Shown one piece after another: positions 7,154 through 14,473 of a stretch of 26,057 nucleotides of DNA. A model generated the notes under the pieces. The model searched no databases, was not told the origin of the DNA, and saw only the letters and a list, made by a program, of their open reading frames with translations. The DNA is from JABMRP01 sp964444795 (GTDB taxonomy: Bacteria; Planctomycetota; Planctomycetia; Pirellulales; Thermoguttaceae): contig CAYUIQ010000123.1 in the NCBI GenBank assembly GCA_964444795.1, forward strand, positions 1 to 26,057. Direction: 5' to 3'. Within the stretch, counting starts at the first letter, position 1, and every line of letters starts with the position of its first letter. The translations under genes and the position numbers were made by a program.

Positions 7154-8332
7154 ATGCGCGCATCCGCTGTTTTGAGTTGTCTGGTCGCCGGTTTGGTTTT
7201 CTTGGCCGCCGAAGTTCGGGCCCAGGGGCCCACGAAGGTGTCGTTCGAGATGCATCGCGTGGGCAGCTACCGGGGCGAGGCCTGCGGGGTGGCCGATTTC
7301 AATGACGACGGCAAGCCGGATATCGTCGCCCTGCCCTATCTCTATTTGGCTCCCGACTTCAAACCGATCGAGATCTGCAAGATCGCGGGGGAAGTCGACG
7401 ACCAGGGCAAGGGCTACCGCTGGGACTTCATGAATGCACCGCTGGACGTCGACGGCGACGGGCTGCTCGATATCGTCACCTGCTCGTGGCACGGCAAGCG
7501 GTGTGAATGGCTCCGCAACCCGGGCGCCACCGGTGGCCTCTGGCCGCGAGTTCTGGTCGAGGAAAATGGCAACTATGAATGCGGCGAACTGATGGACATC
7601 GACGGCGACGGCGAAGAAGACGAGATCCTGCCCGCGACCACCGACACCATCTACTATGAGCTGGCCACCGGGAGCGACGGAAAACGAAATCTCGTGCGGC
7701 GTTCCGTCTCCTCTCGCCGCGCTCCCTGGGGTGGGGGTGCCGGCGACGTGAACGGCGACGGGCGCCCCGACCTGCTGCGACCCGACGCCTGGTTTGAAGC
7801 ACCGGCCAAACCCGACGGGCAGTGGAAGGAACATCCCTTGGCCTTGGGGCACCTCGAAGAAGGCCGGGCCGACCACACGCCGCAGATCCTCGTCCACGAC
7901 GTCAACGGCGACGGACTCAATGACCTCGTCACCAGTTCGGCCCATCGCTATGGAATCTTCTGGTATCAGCAGATTCGCGACGGCGACAAGTACCAGTGGA
8001 AGCAACACACCATCGACAAAACGTGGACCCAGGCCCATAGCCTCACGCTGGCCGACTTCGACGGCGACGGCGACCTCGATCTGGTCACCGGCAAGCGTTT
8101 CATGGCCCACAACGGCAACGATCCCGGGGGCAACGAGCCGCCGTGCGTCTACTGGTACGAGGTGACCCCGGGCCGCACGGTGAAGTGGACCCGACACGCG
8201 ATCTCCGTCGACCAGGGTATCGGCTCGGGGATGAACATCCCGGTGGTCGACATGGACGGCGACGGCGATCTCGATATCGTCGTCACCGGCAAATGGGGCG
8301 GACCGGTGTGGTTCGAGAATAAGTTGAAGTGA
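7154..8332 (+). CDS. Secreted FG-GAP/VCBS-repeat beta-propeller protein
   Basis: A 392-residue protein with a Sec signal peptide (hydrophobic 3-19, AxA-type cleavage near residue 23) and seven repeats carrying calcium-binding loops of the type DxDGDGxxD, for example DFNDDGKPD (48-56), DVDGDGLLD (98-106) and DIDGDGEED (148-156). Seven units fit a closed seven-bladed propeller. No other domain is seen. GAGG sits 9 bases before the ATG. Known: planctomycetes encode many exported VCBS proteins thought to bind ligands, often sugars, or to act at the cell surface; no enzymatic role can be read here. It stands alone, 113 bases after the pseudokinase gene and 63 bases before the secretin-like gene, on the same strand, so these three may share transcripts. 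Confidence 0.88.
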   Translation: MRASAVLSCLVAGLVFLAAEVRAQGPTKVSFEMHRVGSYRGEACGVADFNDDGKPDIVALPYLYLAPDFKPIEICKIAGEVDDQGKGYRWDFMNAPLDVDGDGLLDIVTCSWHGKRCEWLRNPGATGGLWPRVLVEENGNYECGELMDIDGDGEEDEILPATTDTIYYELATGSDGKRNLVRRSVSSRRAPWGGGAGDVNGDGRPDLLRPDAWFEAPAKPDGQWKEHPLALGHLEEGRADHTPQILVHDVNGDGLNDLVTSSAHRYGIFWYQQIRDGDKYQWKQHTIDKTWTQAHSLTLADFDGDGDLDLVTGKRFMAHNGNDPGGNEPPCVYWYEVTPGRTVKWTRHAISVDQGIGSGMNIPVVDMDGDGDLDIVVTGKWGGPVWFENKLK

Positions 8333-8395
8333 GAAGAGTGAAGACGGGGGGAAGATCGTCTGTTACTCGCCAACCTCCGAACAAGGAGCGTCGTC

Positions 8396-9205
8396 ATGGC
8401 AAGAGCGGCAATCGGCCTGATCGTTGTGGTGTTGACAGGTAGCGGCCTCGCTTGGGGGCAGGGCGACGAGAAGCCGCCCGCGCTAACCGAACGGCCCGAC
8501 CGACCGCCGGCGATGGTCGTCGTGCAGGTGATGATCGCCGAACTGAAACTGCACGACACGACCGCAAGCGAAGCGAAAGACGAGGAGACCGACGCGTCAC
8601 CGGCTGGGGACGAACCGGCCGAATTGCCTCCCGAGGGAAGCGATGAACTCAAGGCTAAGTTGAAGGCGGCCGGGGTCGATCTGTCGGCTTCGGCCGACGA
8701 ACTGGCCAAGCAGATCCGCCGACTCCAACAGCGGGGCCGCTTGGAACTACTCAACCATGCCCGGCTGACCACGCTGGACAATCAACCGGCGTTTCTCCAC
8801 GTCGGCGAGCGTAAACCCAGGGTAACCGGCTCTGCCACGTCGTCGGCGTCGCGCTACCCTGGCGGCCGGACGCCGAGCCGTAGCGTTTCGGTTTCATACG
8901 AGAACGTGGGGCTGATTGTCAGCGTTACGCCGCGGGTCAATGCCGAGGGACTGGTGACGATGGAGATCGACGTGGAGAAGTCGTGGCTGGACGAGAGTGA
9001 ATCTCCTCCGGCAGAGGATTCTGACGCCGACCCGGTGATGCGCGCCCCGAGAGTCAAAACGACCAAGGCACAGAGCACCGTCAGCATCCCCGACGGCGAA
9101 ACCGTCGCGCTGGGCGGCCTGATCACCCGATCCGGAACCCAAGCTGAAGAACTGGTGATCCTGGTCGGGGCGAAGATTCTTCAGCCGGGTGCGCCGGGGA
9201 AGTAG
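8396..9205 (+). CDS. Secreted protein with short secretin-like C-terminal domain
   Basis: A 269-residue protein with a signal peptide (1-21, cleavage after a WGQG-type end), a low-complexity acidic linker (55-90) and a helix with coiled-coil-like spacing (about 90-110). The region from about 111 to 265 resembles the secretin domain of type II/III secretion and pilus secretins: LNHARLTTLDNQPAFLHVGE, then YENVGLIVSVTPRV, TMEIDVE, and STVSIPDGETVALGGL followed by a final hydrophobic strand. Secretins are usually much longer and have N-terminal ring domains; these are missing, so a normal outer-membrane pore is doubtful. AAGGAG lies 7 bases before the ATG. It might be a minor partner of a secretin or an independent periplasmic protein. 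Domain call moderate; function unknown. Confidence 0.72.
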   Translation: MARAAIGLIVVVLTGSGLAWGQGDEKPPALTERPDRPPAMVVVQVMIAELKLHDTTASEAKDEETDASPAGDEPAELPPEGSDELKAKLKAAGVDLSASADELAKQIRRLQQRGRLELLNHARLTTLDNQPAFLHVGERKPRVTGSATSSASRYPGGRTPSRSVSVSYENVGLIVSVTPRVNAEGLVTMEIDVEKSWLDESESPPAEDSDADPVMRAPRVKTTKAQSTVSIPDGETVALGGLITRSGTQAEELVILVGAKILQPGAPGK

Positions 9206-9214
9206 TCGATCCTC

Positions 9215-9262
9215 GTGACGACGCTTCCGCGTCGTCACGCACGGTCCGACGCTTCTGCGTCG
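9215..9262. terminator. Two stacked hairpins between convergent genes
   Basis: A perfect 10-bp stem with TTCC loop (9215-9238) is followed by a second stem, CGACGC/GCGTCG with TTCT loop (9247-9262). They lie between the plus-strand secretin-like gene (stop at 9205) and the minus-strand DinB gene (stop at 9296), the usual place for a bidirectional terminator. T runs are short on both sides, so termination may be partial or factor-assisted. The shared CGACGC-TTC-GCGTCG core suggests a dispersed repeat element. Confidence 0.5.
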
Positions 9263-9295
9263 CAGTTCTGCTTTTCCGCGCGAAAACGCCGGTTC

Positions 9296-9796
9296 CTATC
9301 GCAACGGAGTGCTGCCCGACAAACGCCTGAGTAGTCCGATCTGTCCCGCGTGCAGCATCTCATGCAGCGGGCAGAAAGCCAATGCTCCCAGCTTGGTCGA
9401 GAACATGGGATGCGGCTTCTCGGTCGGCTCGTCCAGGACCGCGTCGGGAAGTTGCCCGAGTTCCTCCACGGCCTGATTGTGAACGCCAGCGAACACGTCT
9501 TGGATCGTCTCGATGCTTGGGTACTCGCCCGGATCGGACTGAGGGACGGATCCCTTGCCGAACAGCGTGAGGAAATCATCCCCGATCAGTTCGGCATCTT
9601 CCGCCCGACGGCCGCGCATTCGCTGCATGGTGAGGAAATACTCGGCCGCGGCCAGATGGCCCACCTGCCAGGCGATGTGCGTTACGCCCTCGGCCGGTTG
9701 CCGAAACCACTGATCGGCCTCGACGCCTTCCAGAAGCGACTGTGTGTATAGCCGAGCCTTGCTGATCTGCGCGACGACGAGAGTTAAGCGGGGCAT
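9296..9796 (-). CDS. DinB-fold protein (DinB/YfiT-like)
   Basis: A 166-residue four-helix protein. Seen: conserved histidines of the DinB metal site, His47 (WQVGHLAAAEYF) and His145/His149 (HEMLHAGQIGLLRR), with the proline- and aspartate-rich loop between helices. Known: DinB/YfiT-like proteins bind a metal and include thiol-dependent transferases and many members of unknown role. The start chosen gives MPRLTL, with GGGAG six bases upstream; an open frame 26 codons longer upstream has no ribosome-binding site and reads into the repeat-rich gap. It is transcribed leftwards, some 230 bases behind the transketolase gene. Fold assignment good, reaction unknown. Confidence 0.8.
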   Translation of the reverse strand: MPRLTLVVAQISKARLYTQSLLEGVEADQWFRQPAEGVTHIAWQVGHLAAAEYFLTMQRMRGRRAEDAELIGDDFLTLFGKGSVPQSDPGEYPSIETIQDVFAGVHNQAVEELGQLPDAVLDEPTEKPHPMFSTKLGALAFCPLHEMLHAGQIGLLRRLSGSTPLR

Positions 9797-9867
9797 GTTG
9801 GTCTCCCGGTATTGAGAAGGGCCAGTAGCAGGCATAACCCGTGTGCCGTCCGCCATCGGACACCACA

Positions 9868-9944
9868 GTAGCATGGGCCCCCGGCCCGTGGGATCAACGC
9901 CAAAAGCAAAACTCCCGGCGGCACGGGCCGGGGGCCCATGCTAC
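9868..9944. repeat. Perfect 23-bp inverted repeat (MITE/REP-like palindrome)
   Basis: Arms at 9868-9890 and 9922-9944 are perfect reverse complements with core GCATGGGCCCCCGGCCC, separated by a 31-base AT-richer spacer. The element fills the 230-base gap between the transketolase (stop 10027) and DinB (start 9796) genes, both on the minus strand. It encodes no protein. The transcript would form a very stable 23-bp hairpin in either direction, so it could end or protect the transketolase mRNA. I saw no target-site duplication. Confidence 0.75.
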
Positions 9945-10026
9945 CATTCACCTAAACCGTCACCGCCAAACCATCACTTCGCGCCGGTAAACTCATCGCG
10001 AAGGAACGGGGCAACGAGGGAAATTG

Positions 10027-12084
10027 CTACCTACCCAGTACGGCTTTCGCTTCGGCGACGACGCTTTCGGTGGTAATGCCGAAGTACTTGAACAGCGTGG
10101 CCGCGGGGGCGGAGGCGCCGAAGTGGGTCATGCCGACGAAACGGCCGTCCAGACCGATGTACTTGTGCCAGCCTTGCTCGATACCCGCCTCGACCGCGAC
10201 TCGGGCGGTCACTTCCGGCGGCAGGACCGAGTTGCGGTAGTCGGTCGTTTGCGACTCGAACAGCTCCCAACTGGGCATACTTACCACGCGGGCGGCGATG
10301 CCCTCGCCGGCCAGTTGCTCCCGGGCCTCCAGACAGAGCGACACTTCGCTGCCACTGCCGATGAGGATCACGTCGGGCGTGTCTTCCGTGTCGATCAACA
10401 CGTAAGCGCCTCGCTGCGTGCCCTCGGCGGGGGCAAATACACTGCGATCGAGCGTGGGCAGGTTCTGTCGCGTCAGCACCAGGGCCGAGGGCCGGTTCCA
10501 GAGCTTCATCGTGGCCTTGTACGACTCGGCCACTTCGTTGGCGTCGGCGGGGCGCAACACGACCAGACCGGGGATCGCACGCAGGGCGGCAAGATGCTCG
10601 ACCGGCTGGTGCGTCGGCCCGTCTTCTCCCACGCCGATCGAATCGTGGGTGAAGATATGGACCACCGGCAGTTGCATCAGCGCGGCAAGTCGCATGGCCG
10701 GCCGCATGTAATCGCTGAAGACGAAAAACGTCGCGGCATACGACCGCAACCCACAGAGGGCCATGCCGTTGGCGATCGAGCCCATGGCATGTTCGCGGAT
10801 GCCGAAGTGGAAGTTGCGGCCCTCGGGGCTGTCGGCCTGAAACTCACCCGCCCCGTCGCAGGAGAGGTGGGTCTTGTTCGAGGGGGCCAAGTCGGCCGAT
10901 CCGCCCAACATCCAAGGCACCCGAGCGGCCACCTGGTTGAGCACCTTGCCGGAGGAATTGCGGCTGGCGATCCCTTTGGCGTCGGCCGGGAACTCTTCGA
11001 TGCCGGCGTCCCAATCCTCCGGCAGTTCGCCTCGTTGCATACGGTCGAACTGGGCGGCCAGTTCTGGGTGCGTCTCGGCGTACTCGTTGAACTTGGTCTC
11101 CCACGTCTGGCGCATCTTCGGGCCGTGGGTGCCGATGCCCTGGGCAAAATGCTCGTAGACTTCCGGCGGCACGCGAAACGTCTCGTCTTCCGGCCAGCCA
11201 TAAGCCGCCTTGGTCAGCTTGATTTCTTCCTCGCCCAGAGGCGCGCCGTGAGCATCGTGCGTGTCGGCCTTGTTGGGCGCTCCGTAGCCGATCACGCTAC
11301 GCACGATAATCAACGTCGGCTTGTCGTCGGTCCGCCGAAACATCTGGAAGCCCGCCTTGAGTGCCTCCAGATCGTTGACGTCCTCGACCGACAGTACGTT
11401 CCAGCCGTAGCCGACGAACCGGGTGGCCACGTCTTCGCTGAAGGCCAGCGACGTCTTGCCCTCGATCGTGATCCCGTTGTCGTCGTAGATCCAGCAGAGG
11501 TTTGCCAGTTTCAAATGACCGGCCAGTGAAGCGGCCTCCGCACTGACGCCCTCCATCAGATCGCCGTCGCCACACACCGCATAAGTATCGAACCCGAACA
11601 GTTCAAACCCCGGGCGATTGTATCGGGCGGCCATCCATCGGGCGGCGATCGCCATGCCCACGCTATTGGCCACGCCCTGGCCCAAAGGTCCGGTGGTCGT
11701 CTCGACGCCGGCCGTGTGACCAAACTCGGGATGACCCGGGCAGCGGCTCTCCAACTGCCGAAATCGGCGAATCTCGTCCAGCGAAACGGCCGGTTCGTCG
11801 CTCGGCCCGCCACATGGGTAGGGCTGCTTCACGCCGATCAGGTGGAGAATCGAATAGAGCAACATCGAGGCGTGTCCGCAGGAAAGCACGAACCGATCCC
11901 GGGCCGGCCAGCTCGGAACGTCCGGATCGTAGCGAAGCACCTCGGAGAAAAGCGTATAGGCAATTGGCGCCAGGGCCATCGGCGTGCCCGGATGCCCGCT
12001 ATTGGCTGCCTGCACTGCGTCCATTGAGAGGGTACGAATCGTATTGATTGCCGTCAGGGCCATGTCGTTGGTCGAATCAGCCAT
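10027..12084 (-). CDS. tkt: Transketolase
   Basis: A 685-residue cytosolic enzyme of the pentose phosphate pathway that moves two-carbon ketol units between sugar phosphates using thiamine diphosphate and magnesium. Seen: the N-terminal SGHPG (His31), ThDP-binding GDGDLMEGVSAEAASLAGH (172-190) continuing to NGITIEG, and the second-domain signature HDSIGVGEDGPTHQPVEH near the middle. Length is typical of bacterial transketolases. The start MADSTNDMAL is preceded by GGGAG four bases upstream; an upstream in-frame extension of 35 codons lies over the promoter and was dropped. A good promoter lies about 80-105 bases upstream. It is a single gene, not in an operon with other pentose phosphate genes. 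Confidence 0.97.
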   Translation of the reverse strand: MADSTNDMALTAINTIRTLSMDAVQAANSGHPGTPMALAPIAYTLFSEVLRYDPDVPSWPARDRFVLSCGHASMLLYSILHLIGVKQPYPCGGPSDEPAVSLDEIRRFRQLESRCPGHPEFGHTAGVETTTGPLGQGVANSVGMAIAARWMAARYNRPGFELFGFDTYAVCGDGDLMEGVSAEAASLAGHLKLANLCWIYDDNGITIEGKTSLAFSEDVATRFVGYGWNVLSVEDVNDLEALKAGFQMFRRTDDKPTLIIVRSVIGYGAPNKADTHDAHGAPLGEEEIKLTKAAYGWPEDETFRVPPEVYEHFAQGIGTHGPKMRQTWETKFNEYAETHPELAAQFDRMQRGELPEDWDAGIEEFPADAKGIASRNSSGKVLNQVAARVPWMLGGSADLAPSNKTHLSCDGAGEFQADSPEGRNFHFGIREHAMGSIANGMALCGLRSYAATFFVFSDYMRPAMRLAALMQLPVVHIFTHDSIGVGEDGPTHQPVEHLAALRAIPGLVVLRPADANEVAESYKATMKLWNRPSALVLTRQNLPTLDRSVFAPAEGTQRGAYVLIDTEDTPDVILIGSGSEVSLCLEAREQLAGEGIAARVVSMPSWELFESQTTDYRNSVLPPEVTARVAVEAGIEQGWHKYIGLDGRFVGMTHFGASAPAATLFKYFGITTESVVAEAKAVLGR

Positions 12085-12160
12085 TTCTCTCCCGTCGCTT
12101 CCAATCCGGAGGACGCACGCACCCCTCGGATGGGTGAAGTTCGTGCGTATTAAACTCAAC

Positions 12161-12189
12161 AGTGTAAGGGTTTGCGAGCCGTTCGTCAA
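12161..12189 (-). promoter_or_regulatory. Sigma70-like promoter of tkt
   Basis: On the minus strand, TTGACG (12189-12184) and TACACT (12166-12161) are separated by exactly 17 bases. Transcription would start near 12154, giving a leader of about 70 bases. The -35 matches five of six consensus bases and the -10 four of six. Confidence 0.6.
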
Positions 12190-12229
12190 TCAGCGGCCCG
12201 CGTGTCCACCGTGCGGCGACGGGTATCAT

Positions 12230-12952
12230 TCACACCCGATCGTCGCCCAGCGCCTGGTCGAGCAGGGCGAGTTCTTTCTCGATGTTGCGCATCGCCAGGG
12301 CATCGAACTTGTCGCGAAAGTACTTGCTGCGGTAGATGAACCCCTTGGCTGTGAGCTTCTTGAGAAAGGCTTTGCGCTGGGTCAGAAACTCCACTTCGCC
12401 GCACAGCCCGGAGAATTCCAGGTCGATGCATTGGGCCACTTCCGCCCGAACGGGGTCGGGCCAGGCGAAACTACCTAGATCGAGATCCATGATCCGATCG
12501 AATTGGGGGTCGGTGTTCGCTTCGAGATGGTCGGCGGTGACGATGATCGCGGCCGACACTTGGTCCAACGGCCGGTCGAGAAGATGGGGCGCCAATACCG
12601 TTTCCAAATAGACGGCACTCTCGTTTTCGTTCTCTTTCGCCACAGCGCCCGGATCATAAACGGCATCGTGGAACCAGAGGGTCAACTGCTCCCACCACTG
12701 GAGCGTCTGGGCGTTCTTCCGCGCCCATTGAAAAATCGACAGGATGTGGACCGGGGTGTGATAATGAAGGATACCGCTGCTCATCTTGTCGGCAAGCTGC
12801 CGGGCAATTTGCCCCGCCGGTTCCACTCCCAAGTCACGAAGTAGCAGGGCGCAGTTGTGCCGGAAGTCGGCCAGCGTCAAATCTCGCCGCCGGGGGGAAG
12901 CGGTGGAGAAATCGAAGAAATCGCAATAGTCTCGGGAAAAGCGCATGGTCAT
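12230..12952 (-). CDS. HD-domain metal-dependent phosphohydrolase-like protein
   Basis: A 240-residue protein. Seen: HYHTPVHI (His63, His65, His69), LWFHDAVYDP (His95-Asp96) and KENENESA (106-113), in the order and spacing of the predicted HD-superfamily hydrolases that share an N-terminal Y-H-x-x-x-H motif and a central FHDxVYD. These probably bind two metals; the substrate is unknown. The longest start is used; a second ATG two codons inside (12946) has GGGG six bases upstream and may be the true one. The gene lies 65 bases behind carA on the same strand, so it could be read through from carA, with no obvious functional link. A minus-strand promoter for tkt follows just after its stop. Confidence 0.75.
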   Translation of the reverse strand: MTMRFSRDYCDFFDFSTASPRRRDLTLADFRHNCALLLRDLGVEPAGQIARQLADKMSSGILHYHTPVHILSIFQWARKNAQTLQWWEQLTLWFHDAVYDPGAVAKENENESAVYLETVLAPHLLDRPLDQVSAAIIVTADHLEANTDPQFDRIMDLDLGSFAWPDPVRAEVAQCIDLEFSGLCGEVEFLTQRKAFLKKLTAKGFIYRSKYFRDKFDALAMRNIEKELALLDQALGDDRV

Positions 12953-13017
12953 CCCCGGTGGCGACCCCCAATGTGCCCCAGTACAGCCCCGGTTATAACC
13001 GTGCGGTGGGGTCCTGG

Positions 13018-14142
13018 CTAGCCGAGCATTTCCCGGAACGCGCCGAACAGATAGTGGCTGTCGTGCGGACCGGCCGACGCCTCGGGGTGGTATTGCACGC
13101 TGAAGGCGGGATATTTGCGGTGTCGAACGCCCTCGACCGTGTCGTCGTTGAGATTCCGATGGGTGACTTCCAGTTCCCCCGGCAGGGAGTCCCCGTCGAC
13201 GGCGAACCCGTGGTTCTGGCTGGTGATCTCGACACGACCGCTGGCCAGATCGGCCACGGGCTGGTTGGCCCCCCGATGGCCGAATTTCAGCTTATAGGTC
13301 TTGGCCCCGCAAGCCAGTGAGAGGAGCTGGTGTCCCAGGCAGATTCCGAAGATGGGTACCTTGCCCAGCAGATCGCGGATTGCCCGATGCGCGTATTCCA
13401 GCGGTTCAGGATCTCCCGGTCCGTTGGAGAGAAAGACGCCCTGCGGACTTCGCTCCAGCACGTCTTCGGCGGTCGCCGTGCCGGGGAGGATCGTCACCCG
13501 GCAGCCGGAATCGAAGAGATGCCGGGCGATGTTCCACTTCAAACCGTAGTCCAGTGCAACCACGTGGGGGGCATCGTCCGCGACTTGCTCTCGCGGCGAA
13601 GCGCTCAGCCGAGTCCAACGGCTTAGCGGTTCGTCCCAAGCGATCGCCTTTTCGGGAATCACCTCTTGCACCAGATCGCGGCCGACGAGTCCGGGGCTCG
13701 CTTTTGCCTTGGCGACCAGGCTTCGGTCGTCGAGATCCTCGGTCGACAGCACGCCCTTGAGTGCCCCGTGGGTGCGAATGCGACGCACCAGTGCGCGGGT
13801 ATCGATCCCCTCGATAGCAACGACGCCGGCTGAGAGCAGATATTCGTGCAGATTGCCGTCGGCCCGGAAGTTGCTCACCCGCCGACTGCTCTGGCGGACG
13901 ACGAACCCGGCCAGATGTGGCTGCCAGCTTTCGACATCCTCGCGATTGACGCCGTAGTTGCCGATTTCCGGATAGGTCATCGTCACAATCTGACCGCGAT
14001 AACTCGGGTCGGTCAAGATTTCCTGATAGCCGGTCATCGAGGTATTGAAGCAGACCTCTCCGTCCACTTCACCCCGGGCACCCAGGGCAATGCCCGTATA
14101 GACCGATCCATCTTCCAGTGCGAGTTTTGCAGTTTGGGTCAT
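13018..14142 (-). CDS. carA: Carbamoyl-phosphate synthase small (glutaminase) subunit
   Basis: A 374-residue class I glutamine amidotransferase that splits glutamine and feeds ammonia to the large subunit CarB for pyrimidine and arginine synthesis. Seen: N-terminal CarA domain (1-150) with LEDGSVYTG and GEVCFNTSMTGYQEILTDPSY; glutaminase domain (about 193-374) with LSNGPGDP (238-245), nucleophile Cys268 in FGICLGHQ and the partner pair His352/Glu354 in YHPEAS. All three catalytic residues are present. A longer frame begins with TTG at 14187, but the ATG at 14142 (MTQTAKLALEDGS) fits family N-termini. No strong ribosome-binding site is visible. carB is not in the window. The gene has an unusually long upstream region with strong hairpins. 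Confidence 0.96.
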   Translation of the reverse strand: MTQTAKLALEDGSVYTGIALGARGEVDGEVCFNTSMTGYQEILTDPSYRGQIVTMTYPEIGNYGVNREDVESWQPHLAGFVVRQSSRRVSNFRADGNLHEYLLSAGVVAIEGIDTRALVRRIRTHGALKGVLSTEDLDDRSLVAKAKASPGLVGRDLVQEVIPEKAIAWDEPLSRWTRLSASPREQVADDAPHVVALDYGLKWNIARHLFDSGCRVTILPGTATAEDVLERSPQGVFLSNGPGDPEPLEYAHRAIRDLLGKVPIFGICLGHQLLSLACGAKTYKLKFGHRGANQPVADLASGRVEITSQNHGFAVDGDSLPGELEVTHRNLNDDTVEGVRHRKYPAFSVQYHPEASAGPHDSHYLFGAFREMLG

Positions 14143-14236
14143 GGCGAGCGGCAGCGCGGTGTTTCCGGCGGGATCGGTGTGAAACAATTCGGTTTGTGCC
14201 AGTGGCGCGCGGCGCGAGCGCGCGATTCTCGTCGGG

Positions 14237-14255
14237 GATGCTCGGACCGAGCATC
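14237..14255 (-). promoter_or_regulatory. Palindromic hairpin in the carA leader
   Basis: A 19-base near-perfect palindrome with 7-bp arms GATGCTC/GAGCATC around GGACC lies about 95 bases upstream of the carA start codon. It could be an RNA hairpin or a protein-binding dyad; nothing decides between them. Confidence 0.35.
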
Positions 14256-14359
14256 AGTCACCTAAAGTCTTTCCACCGGTTGGCCCGATAGGGTTACTAA
14301 CGGCTGTGGGTCTCCGGGCAGGACGGACAACGCGTTTGCCTGCTTGGACAGCCAATATC

Positions 14360-14398
14360 GAGGGCTTTTGCTTCGGCGAGCAAGAGCCCTCACTTTTT
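14360..14398 (+). terminator. Plus-strand intrinsic terminator-like hairpin
   Basis: A 12-bp stem (14360-14371 with 14380-14391) encloses an 8-base loop and is followed by AC and five Ts (14394-14398). Read as plus-strand RNA every pair is valid, including one U-G; read as minus-strand RNA that pair becomes a C-A mismatch and no U tract follows. The hairpin thus looks like a terminator for a plus-strand transcript, although the flanking genes are all on the minus strand. It may instead be part of the carA leader fold. Confidence 0.45.
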
Positions 14399-14425
14399 GC
14401 GCATCTTCCACGCAACCCGGAAAAC

Positions 14426-14431
14426 ATTATA
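14426..14431 (-). promoter_or_regulatory. Possible -10 element for carA
   Basis: A perfect TATAAT reads on the minus strand (14431-14426), between the aminotransferase stop and carA. The -35 position (about 14454-14449) reads TATCGG and is poor, so the promoter is uncertain. Transcription would start near 14419. Confidence 0.35.
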
Positions 14432-14473
14432 GCCACTCGGCAAACGGCCCGATAGCAGCCCGTCGAGGCAAAG

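Larger units (their letters stand above)
14143..14473. other. Long carA upstream region
   Basis: This 331-base region lies between the aminotransferase stop and the carA start. It holds a TATAAT on the minus strand near its right end, a hairpin with a T run in plus orientation (14360-14398), an alternating GC stretch (14213-14224) and a palindromic hairpin (14237-14255). If the minus-strand -10 is real, the carA leader is about 277 bases, long enough for an attenuator or riboregulator. I recognised no known riboswitch class or small protein gene in it. Confidence 0.45.

Noticed and set aside
6803..8197. A 464-codon minus-strand frame opposite the VCBS gene
   Set aside because: It is the complement of the DxDGDG-coding repeats; the plus frame has a signal peptide, RBS and regular calcium-binding loops.
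12990..13001. Palindrome CGGTTATAACCG between carA and the HD gene
   Set aside because: It could be a promoter or operator, but 12 bases with no matching -35 and no second copy are too little to support a call.
14143..14187. TTG start adding 15 residues to CarA
   Set aside because: The added residues do not match CarA N-termini and no ribosome-binding site precedes the TTG.
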